Shown in pieces: positions 1 through 4,994 of a DNA stretch of 7,261 nt. Source of the stretch: Methylococcaceae bacterium (GTDB lineage: Bacteria; Pseudomonadota; Gammaproteobacteria; Methylococcales; Methylococcaceae); assembly GCA_028678445.1 (NCBI GenBank), contig JAJRDJ010000018.1, forward strand, positions 1-7,261, written 5' to 3'. Position 1 is the first letter of the stretch. Every line of letters begins with the position of its first letter. The translations under genes were made by a program, and so were the position numbers. The notes below the pieces were generated by a model that saw nothing but the letters and a program-made list of their open reading frames with translations, was not told the origin of the DNA and made no database searches.

Positions 1-441
1 AAGGAACGCATCCGGGCGAAAGACTGCCAAAATGGATTTCTGCTGGATGGTTTTCCGAGGACGATCGCCCAGGCCGATGGGCTGCAGAATATGGGAATCG
101 TCATTGACCATGTGATCGAGTTCGTCGTCGATGATGAAGAAATTGTGAAGCGCATGAGCGGGCGCCGCGTGCATCCCGCCTCCGGCCGGACCTATCATGT
201 GCTGTTCAACCCGCCCCGCGATGAAGGCAAGGATGATGTGTCCGGGGAACCGCTGATCCAGCGCGATGATGATGCCGAAGCCACGGTACGTAAACGGCTT
301 GCCGTCTATCACGAACAGACCAAGCCGCTGGTCGGCTATTACCTGACGAAGGCTGAACAGGGCGTCGTCAGGTTTGCCAGCATCAATGGCATCGGTGATG
401 TGGAGGCCATCACCGAGCGGTTGCTCGCGGTGCTGGTCTGA
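1..441 (+). CDS. adk: Adenylate kinase, 5'-truncated by the window edge
   Basis: Adenylate kinase interconverts ATP + AMP and two ADP in the cytoplasm and sets the adenylate energy balance. The frame is open from base 1; 146 residues and the TGA stop are visible. By alignment from memory with E. coli Adk (214 aa), the first visible residue matches about residue 69, so the P-loop and first AMP-site residues lie upstream. Visible residues 12-21 read GFLLDGFPRT, the family signature, with the Asp and Arg matching E. coli D84 and R88. The LID follows (GRRVHPASGRTYH to GKDDVSGE). It is the long form and lacks the four zinc cysteines; it keeps the His/Ser/Asp of the Gram-negative hydrogen-bond network, with Ser where E. 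coli has Thr149. The C-terminal VRKRL and GYY segments are conserved. The in-frame ATG at 91 is internal, not the start. The next gene, leuC, begins 94 nt downstream. Confidence 0.97.
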   Translation, partial: KERIRAKDCQNGFLLDGFPRTIAQADGLQNMGIVIDHVIEFVVDDEEIVKRMSGRRVHPASGRTYHVLFNPPRDEGKDDVSGEPLIQRDDDAEATVRKRLAVYHEQTKPLVGYYLTKAEQGVVRFASINGIGDVEAITERLLAVLV

Positions 442-453
442 TCGATCAAGAAC

Positions 454-483
454 CCGGCGAGCGCCGGCGGGCAGAAGCCCGTC
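454..483 (+). other. Two adjacent GC-rich hairpins between adk and leuC
   Basis: Two inverted repeats lie back to back 12 nt after the adk stop. The first pairs CCGGC (454-458) with GCCGG (463-467) around a GAGC loop. The second pairs CGGGC (468-472) with GCCCG (477-481) around an AGAA tetraloop. The second can extend to 7 bp (466-472 with 477-483, one G-U pair), which would take two bases from the first. No T-run follows directly; a pyrimidine-rich stretch (CCTTTCCTTTTCC) begins only at about 493. They could be an imperfect adk terminator, an mRNA processing or stability element, or part of the leuC leader. The pairing is read directly; the function is inferred. Confidence 0.5.
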
Positions 484-485
484 CA

Positions 486-530
486 ATGGCACGCCTTTCC
501 TTTTCCATCCACTCCTTGCGGGAGACCTAA
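486..530 (+). other. Possible 14-codon upstream ORF before leuC
   Basis: ATG at 486 opens a frame encoding MARLSFSIHSLRET, ending at TAA 528-530, only 5 nt before the leuC ATG. The leuC ribosome binding site lies inside its last codons, so translation of the mini-ORF could affect leuC initiation. A weak AGAAG (473-477) lies 8 nt before its ATG, partly in the loop of the second hairpin. It has two leucine codons (CTT, TTG) and no leucine run, so it does not look like a classical leucine attenuator peptide. A frame this short can occur by chance. Confidence 0.2.
520..525 (+). promoter_or_regulatory. Ribosome binding site of leuC
   Basis: GGGAGA lies 10 nt before the ATG at 536. It decides the leuC start: the reading frame stays open upstream to 374, but that extension overlaps adk and encodes nothing resembling a LeuC N-terminus, whereas MSGKTLYDKLWDAHVV from 536 matches the family start. 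Confidence 0.8.
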
Positions 531-535
531 CGCCC

Positions 536-2125
536 ATGTCCGGCAAAACCCTGTACGACAAATTGTGGGACGCTCACGTGGTTCGCACCGAACCCGATGG
601 TTCGGCGCTCCTTTATATTGACCGTCAACTGCTTCATGAAGTGACCTCGCCCCAGGCCTTCGAGGGTCTGCGGCTGAGCGGGCGCAAGGTCTGGCGGTCC
701 GGTGCCAATCTTGCCACCGCTGACCACAATGTTCCGACCAAGGATCGCGACAAGGGGATCAGCGACCCGATCGCACGGCTGCAGATCGAAACGCTGGACA
801 GCAATTGCAAACAGTACGACATTCTCGAGTTCGACATGGCGGATGAGCGGCAAGGCGTCGTCCATGTAATGGGCCCCGAACAGGGCGCCACCCTGCCCGG
901 CATGACCATCGTCTGCGGCGATTCGCATACCGCCACGCATGGCGCGTTCGGCGCGCTGGCATTCGGCATCGGCACCTCGGAAGTCGAGCATGCCCTGGCC
1001 ACTCAGTGTCTGGTGCAGCGCAAGTCGAAAAGCATGCTGGTCCGCGTGGACGGCAAACTGGGCGCGGGGGTGACCGCCAAGGACCTCATCCTTGCCGTGA
1101 TCGGCAAGATCGGCACCGCCGGCGGCACGGGCTATACGATCGAATTCGCCGGATCCGCCGTCGCGGAACTGAGCATGGAAGGCCGCATGACCCTCTGTAA
1201 CATGGCTATCGAGGCCGGCGCACGGGCGGGTCTGATTGCCGTGGACGAGACTACCATCAAGTACGTCAGGGGCCGCCGCTTCGCCCCCACGGGCAAGCTG
1301 TGGGAGCAGGCCGAGCAAAGCTGGCGTGGTCTCAGGAGTGATGCGGATGCGAAGTTTGATGCGGTGGTAGAGATCGATGCCGCCAGCATCCAGCCGCAGG
1401 TGACCTGGGGTACCTCGCCCGAGATGGTGGTTGCCATCGGCGATAAGGTGCCCAATCCCGCAGGGGAGAAGGACACCGTCAAACGCGACAGCATGCAGCG
1501 CGCCCTGCGGTACATGGACCTCAAGCCCGGTACGCCGATCAGCGATATCCGCATCGACAAGGTGTTCATCGGCTCCTGCACCAATGGCCGCATCGAGGAT
1601 CTCCGGGCCGCCGCCGAGATCGCCAGGGGGCGCACGGTGGCCGACAACGTGCAACTGGCGCTGGTGGTGCCGGGTTCCGGTCCTGTCAAGAAACAGGCGG
1701 AAGCCGAAGGGCTGGACCGGATTTTCGTTGACGCCGGTTTTGAGTGGCGCGATCCGGGCTGCTCCATGTGTCTGGCGATGAACGCCGACCGGCTGGAACC
1801 CGGCGAGCGCTGCGCGTCCACCTCCAACCGGAATTTCGAGGGACGCCAGGGCTATGGCGGGCGCACGCATCTGGTGAGCCCGGCCATGGCGGCTGCCGCG
1901 GCGGTCAATGGCCACTTCGTGGACGTGCGGCAACTTACGCCGCTCAGCGCGCCCGCTCCCGTCACGAGGGCAACCCTCGCTGCCAGCGCCGCGGCGCCCG
2001 CGCCCGCTCAACCGGAAGCGCTGCCGGGCAGCCAGCCCAAACCGAAGCGCGCCGCCGGTACCGTCAGGAAAACCGCCATGCCCAAAGCCACTGCCACTCC
2101 CCGCAAGAGGACGCCGAAGTCATGA
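536..2125 (+). CDS. leuC: 3-isopropylmalate dehydratase large subunit, with an unusual C-terminal tail
   Basis: This is the large, iron-sulfur subunit of isopropylmalate isomerase, which with LeuD converts 2-isopropylmalate to 3-isopropylmalate in leucine synthesis (cytoplasm, aconitase family). The N-terminal KTLYDKLWDAHVV, the TADHNVPT motif (residues 61-68) and CGDSHTATHGAFG (127-139) are typical. The three [4Fe-4S] ligands are present: C348 in GSCTNGRIEDLR, and C409 and C412 in DPGCSMCLAMN. SNRNFEGRQG and the AMAAAAAVNGHF block follow. The core ends at about residue 466, the length of E. coli LeuC. The protein then continues to 529 residues with a tail unlike the family (separate entry). 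Its TGA overlaps the leuD ATG (ATGA), implying co-expression of the two subunits. The enzyme assignment is certain; only the tail is odd. Confidence 0.98.
   Translation: MSGKTLYDKLWDAHVVRTEPDGSALLYIDRQLLHEVTSPQAFEGLRLSGRKVWRSGANLATADHNVPTKDRDKGISDPIARLQIETLDSNCKQYDILEFDMADERQGVVHVMGPEQGATLPGMTIVCGDSHTATHGAFGALAFGIGTSEVEHALATQCLVQRKSKSMLVRVDGKLGAGVTAKDLILAVIGKIGTAGGTGYTIEFAGSAVAELSMEGRMTLCNMAIEAGARAGLIAVDETTIKYVRGRRFAPTGKLWEQAEQSWRGLRSDADAKFDAVVEIDAASIQPQVTWGTSPEMVVAIGDKVPNPAGEKDTVKRDSMQRALRYMDLKPGTPISDIRIDKVFIGSCTNGRIEDLRAAAEIARGRTVADNVQLALVVPGSGPVKKQAEAEGLDRIFVDAGFEWRDPGCSMCLAMNADRLEPGERCASTSNRNFEGRQGYGGRTHLVSPAMAAAAAVNGHFVDVRQLTPLSAPAPVTRATLAASAAAPAPAQPEALPGSQPKPKRAAGTVRKTAMPKATATPRKRTPKS
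1934..2122 (+). other. Region of leuC encoding a 63-residue Ala/Pro-rich basic tail
   Basis: LeuC residues 467-529 lie beyond the usual end of the protein. I count 16 Ala, 12 Pro, 11 Lys/Arg and a single acidic residue, with no aromatic residue or cysteine. The first part (about 467-501) is an Ala/Pro linker. The last 28 residues, from KPKRAAGTVRK to TPRKRTPKS, hold 10 Lys/Arg and no acid. The composition suggests a disordered, strongly positive tail, resembling the lysine/proline/alanine tails of histone-H1-like bacterial proteins. It carries no recognisable domain or membrane segment. Contact with nucleic acid, ribosome or acidic proteins would be an inference. It could also be a neutral extension after loss of the original stop codon. 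The last codons also contain the leuD ribosome binding site. Confidence 0.85.
2105..2111 (+). promoter_or_regulatory. Ribosome binding site of leuD, inside the end of leuC
   Basis: AAGAGGA lies 10 nt before the leuD ATG at 2122, within the codons of the LeuC tail. With the ATGA stop/start overlap it is a standard arrangement for translational coupling of the two subunits. Confidence 0.7.
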
Positions 2126-2766
2126 GATCGTTTCGCTACATCAATTCACGGGTCATTCCGCTGGATCGGGCCAATATCGATACCGATGCCATCATTCCCA
2201 AGCAGTTCCTGAAGTCGATCAAACGCAGCGGCTTTGGCGTGTACCTGTTCGACGAATGGCGGTATCTCGATCGCGGCGAGCCGGACATGGACTGCACCCA
2301 TCGGCCGCTGAACCCCGACTTCATTCTCAACAAGCCCTGCGCCTACCGGGCCCGGATTCTGCTGACGCGGGAGAATTTCGGCTGCGGTTCGTCACGGGAG
2401 CACGCCCCCTGGGCGCTCGAGGATTATGGTTTCCGGGTGATCATTGCGCCGAGCTTCGCCGATATTTTCTATAACAACTGTTTCAAGAACGGCATCCTGC
2501 CCATCGTGCTGGATGCCAAAATCGTCGACATGCTGTTCAAGGATGCGGCGGGCGTGGGCTATCAGCTGGAAGTGGACCTGGAAAAGCAGCTCATCACCAC
2601 CAAATTCGGCGAGCGCATTCCTTTCGATATCGAACCGACCCGCAAGCACCGGCTCCTGAACGGGCTCGATGATATCGGCCTCACCCTGCAACACGCCGAC
2701 GCCATCCGCGCCTACGAGGAACGGCGCCGCCAGGAAGCTCCCTGGCTGTTCGCGGATGCAGCCTGA
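2122..2766 (+). CDS. leuD: 3-isopropylmalate dehydratase small subunit
   Basis: LeuD is the swivelling small subunit that completes the active site of isopropylmalate isomerase with LeuC. The 214-residue length is normal for the proteobacterial family (about 200-216). Characteristic segments are IDTDAIIPKQFLK (residues 19-31), FDEWRY, the substrate-loop signature NFGCGSSREHAPWAL (85-99), and SFADIFYNNCFKNGILP. The start is the ATG that overlaps the leuC stop; the N-terminus MRSFRYINSRVIPLDRANID fits the family, and the frame that stays open further upstream only runs through leuC in another phase. It ends 33 nt before leuB. Nothing is missing or broken. Confidence 0.98.
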   Translation: MRSFRYINSRVIPLDRANIDTDAIIPKQFLKSIKRSGFGVYLFDEWRYLDRGEPDMDCTHRPLNPDFILNKPCAYRARILLTRENFGCGSSREHAPWALEDYGFRVIIAPSFADIFYNNCFKNGILPIVLDAKIVDMLFKDAAGVGYQLEVDLEKQLITTKFGERIPFDIEPTRKHRLLNGLDDIGLTLQHADAIRAYEERRRQEAPWLFADAA

Positions 2767-2777
2767 CATAACGAACT

Positions 2778-2787
2778 AGGGACAGGA
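2778..2787 (+). promoter_or_regulatory. Probable ribosome binding site of leuB
   Basis: The purine-rich AGGGACAGGA lies in the 33-nt leuD-leuB gap. Its closer half (CAGGA) ends 12 nt before the ATG at 2800, slightly further than the usual distance. Confidence 0.5.
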
Positions 2788-2799
2788 TTACCCCATTAG

Positions 2800-3879
2800 A
2801 TGACCAAGAAAATCGCAGTTTTGCCCGGTGACGGCATCGGGACAGAGATCATCGCCGAGGCCCTCAAGGTGCTGGACGTCCTCAAGCAGGACTTTGGCCT
2901 CAAGGTGGAGACGGAAACAGCCCTGATCGGCGGCGCCGCCTATGATGCCACCGGGACGCCATTCCCCGAAGCCACGCTTCACCTCTGTCGCGCCGCTGAC
3001 GCGGTACTGCTCGGCGCCGTGGGCGGCCCGAAGTGGGAGCCGCTGGATTATTCGCTGCGCCCGGAACGGGGCCTCCTGGGCTTGCGCGCGGAGCTGGAGC
3101 TGTTCGCCAATCTGCGTCCCGCCATCCTCTACCCGCAACTGGTCGCCGCCTCGACCCTGAAGCCGGAAGTGGTGTCCGGGCTCGACATCATGATCATTCG
3201 CGAGCTCACCGGCGGCATCTATTTCGGCCAGCCCAGAGGTCGGCGCGTCAACGACAAGGGCGAACGGGAGGGCTTCAATACGCTGTTCTACAACGAGTCC
3301 GAAATCCGCCGGATCGGCCATATCGCCTTCCAGACCGCACGGAAGCGCAACCGCAAACTCTGCTCGGTCGACAAGGCCAACGTGCTGGAATGCACCGAGC
3401 TGTGGCGGGAAGTCATGATCGAGGTAGCGAAGGATTACCCCGACGTGGTGCTGACGCACATGTATGTGGACAATGCCGCCATGCAACTGGTGCGGGCGCC
3501 CAAGCAGTTCGACGTGATGGTCACGGAGAACATGTTCGGCGACATCCTATCCGACTGCGCGGCCATGCTGACCGGGTCCATCGGCATGCTGCCCTCGGCC
3601 TCGCTGGACAAGAATGGCAAGGGGATGTACGAACCGATACACGGGTCCGCGCCCGATATTGCCGGGAAGCAACTCGCCAACCCGATCGCGACCATACTCT
3701 CGGTGGCCATGATGCTGCGCTACAGCTTCAACGATGCCGCCAATGCCGAGCGCGTCGAACAGGCGGTTACCCGAGCACTGGATACCGGTTACCGGACGGC
3801 GGACATTTACTCCGAAGGCACCCGCAAGGTGGGCACTACCGAAATGGGTGATGCCATCGTCGCGGCCCTGCGTTCCTGA
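2800..3879 (+). CDS. leuB: 3-isopropylmalate dehydrogenase
   Basis: LeuB oxidises 3-isopropylmalate with NAD+, and the product decarboxylates to 2-oxoisocaproate, the direct precursor of leucine. The 359-residue length is usual. It starts with the nucleotide-fold motif LPGDGIGTEI. Substrate arginines are present: R96 in GLLGLRAELELFANLRP, R106 in the same stretch, and R134 in IIRELTGGIYFG, which also has catalytic Y141. K192 lies in SVDKANVLE. The metal-binding aspartates are D224 (MYVDNAAMQL) and D248 and D252 (GDILSDCAAMLTGSIGMLPS). The NAD-binding block GMYEPIHGSAPDIAGK follows. No Leu-specific residue is missing, so a tartrate or isocitrate dehydrogenase is unlikely. The short gaps to leuD (33 nt) and asd (16 nt) support one operon. 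Confidence 0.99.
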   Translation: MTKKIAVLPGDGIGTEIIAEALKVLDVLKQDFGLKVETETALIGGAAYDATGTPFPEATLHLCRAADAVLLGAVGGPKWEPLDYSLRPERGLLGLRAELELFANLRPAILYPQLVAASTLKPEVVSGLDIMIIRELTGGIYFGQPRGRRVNDKGEREGFNTLFYNESEIRRIGHIAFQTARKRNRKLCSVDKANVLECTELWREVMIEVAKDYPDVVLTHMYVDNAAMQLVRAPKQFDVMVTENMFGDILSDCAAMLTGSIGMLPSASLDKNGKGMYEPIHGSAPDIAGKQLANPIATILSVAMMLRYSFNDAANAERVEQAVTRALDTGYRTADIYSEGTRKVGTTEMGDAIVAALRS

Positions 3880-3895
3880 ACCCTGACGGATTGAT

Positions 3896-4918
3896 ATGAG
3901 CAAGACCTACAACGTAGCCGTCCTCGGCGCCACCGGCGCGGTGGGCGAAACCATGCTGGCTGTTCTGGAAGAACGTAATTTTCCGGTGGGCGAGGTATTT
4001 CCCCTGGCGAGCAGCCGCTCTGCCGGGAAGAAGATCGAGTTCAAGGGCGGTGAACTCACCGTGCTGGATGTCGCCGATTTTGACTTCAGCCGCGCGAAAA
4101 TCGGCCTGTTTTCCGCCGGTGCCTCGGCCTCGGAGGTCTATGGCCCCATTGCCGCTGCGGCGGGCTGTGTGGTCATCGACAACACGTCGCGCTTCCGCTA
4201 TGAGGACGACATTCCGCTGGTGGTCCCCGAAGTCAACCCTGAGGCCGTCGCCTTGTACCGCAACCGGGGCATCATCGCCAATCCGAATTGCTCGACCATC
4301 CAGATGCTGGTCGCCCTGAAGCCCATCCACGACGCCGTGGGCATCACTCGCATCAACGTATGCACCTATCAGGCCGTCTCCGGCACGGGCAAACTGGCGA
4401 TCGAGGAACTGGCGACGCAAACCACGCAACTGCTGAGCGGCAAACCGGTCACGCCCAAGGTGTATCCCAAGCAGATTGCATTCAACGTACTGCCGCAGAT
4501 CGATGTCTTCCTGGATAACGGCTACACCAAGGAAGAGATGAAGATGGTCTGGGAAACCCGGAAGATCATGGGCGATGACAGTATCGAGGTGAACCCGACC
4601 GCCGTCCGGGTGCCGGTGTTTTATGGCCACTCGGAAGCCGTGCACATCGAGACCCGCGACAAAATCACCGCCGAACAGGCGCTGGCGCTGTTGCGCAAGG
4701 CGCCGGGTGTGGAAGTCATCGATGAGCGCAAGCCAGGCGGCTACCCGACGGCGGTCACCGACGGCGCCGGCACCGATCCCGTTTTTGTCGGCCGTGTGCG
4801 CGAGGATATCTCCCACCCTCGTGGTCTCGATCTGTGGGTGGTCTCGGATAATGTCCGCAAGGGGGCGGCTCTGAACAGCCTGCAGATTGCGGAAGTGCTG
4901 ATCAAGGAGTACCTTTGA
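3896..4918 (+). CDS. asd: Aspartate-semialdehyde dehydrogenase
   Basis: Asd reduces aspartyl-4-phosphate to aspartate semialdehyde with NADPH, feeding lysine/diaminopimelate, threonine and methionine synthesis; it therefore also supports peptidoglycan. The NADP-binding loop GATGAVG is at residues 11-17, the catalytic cysteine C132 lies in ANPNCSTIQM, and the catalytic histidine H245 in VPVFYGHSEAVHIET. TRKIMGD is also typical. At 340 residues it is the shorter Asd form rather than the roughly 370-residue enterobacterial type. Both active-site residues are present, so it should be active rather than an inactive Usg-like paralogue. It starts 16 nt after leuB with only a weak Shine-Dalgarno (CGGA, 3887-3890), so coupling to leuB translation is plausible. 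It is probably the last gene of the biosynthetic unit. Confidence 0.98.
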   Translation: MSKTYNVAVLGATGAVGETMLAVLEERNFPVGEVFPLASSRSAGKKIEFKGGELTVLDVADFDFSRAKIGLFSAGASASEVYGPIAAAAGCVVIDNTSRFRYEDDIPLVVPEVNPEAVALYRNRGIIANPNCSTIQMLVALKPIHDAVGITRINVCTYQAVSGTGKLAIEELATQTTQLLSGKPVTPKVYPKQIAFNVLPQIDVFLDNGYTKEEMKMVWETRKIMGDDSIEVNPTAVRVPVFYGHSEAVHIETRDKITAEQALALLRKAPGVEVIDERKPGGYPTAVTDGAGTDPVFVGRVREDISHPRGLDLWVVSDNVRKGAALNSLQIAEVLIKEYL

Positions 4919-4926
4919 CCTAACAT

Positions 4927-4960
4927 GAGCTGTTTGGACTCCGATCCAGGCAGCTTCTTA
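4927..4960 (+). terminator. Hairpin with short U-rich tail after asd, candidate weak terminator
   Basis: Beginning 8 nt after the asd stop, bases 4927-4938 pair with 4945-4956 around a 6-nt loop (CTCCGA): AGCTGTTTGGA against TCCAGGCAGCT, with two internal G-U pairs and one at the base. The TTCTTA that follows (4955-4960) is a short, imperfect T-tract. The position between a metabolic gene and a cell-envelope gene suits a partial intrinsic terminator; it could instead be an RNA processing or stability stem. The stem is read directly; termination is inferred. Confidence 0.5.
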
Positions 4961-4994
4961 ACGCAGACGGCAGGACAACCCGAACAGGTCGTTG

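Noticed and set aside
374..535. Upstream in-frame extension of leuC
   Set aside because: It overlaps the adk 3' end and is not LeuC-like; the ATG at 536 has a good ribosome binding site and the family N-terminus.
442..535. A leucine attenuator leader for leuC
   Set aside because: The only small frame has two separated leucine codons, and there is no terminator/antiterminator pair ending in a T-run.
527..2011. A 494-codon open frame on the minus strand opposite leuC
   Set aside because: It is the complement of a conserved GC-rich gene, has no recognisable protein motif, and is a codon-bias shadow of leuC.
3836..4816. A 326-codon minus-strand frame opposite asd
   Set aside because: It lies opposite intact asd, shows no family resemblance, and has a His/Arg/Gly-rich composition typical of an antisense shadow.
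4934..4962. A sigma-70-like promoter for fimV (TTGGAC, then CTTAAC after 17 nt)
   Set aside because: Each box matches only about 3 of 6 consensus bases and both overlap the hairpin; too weak to annotate.
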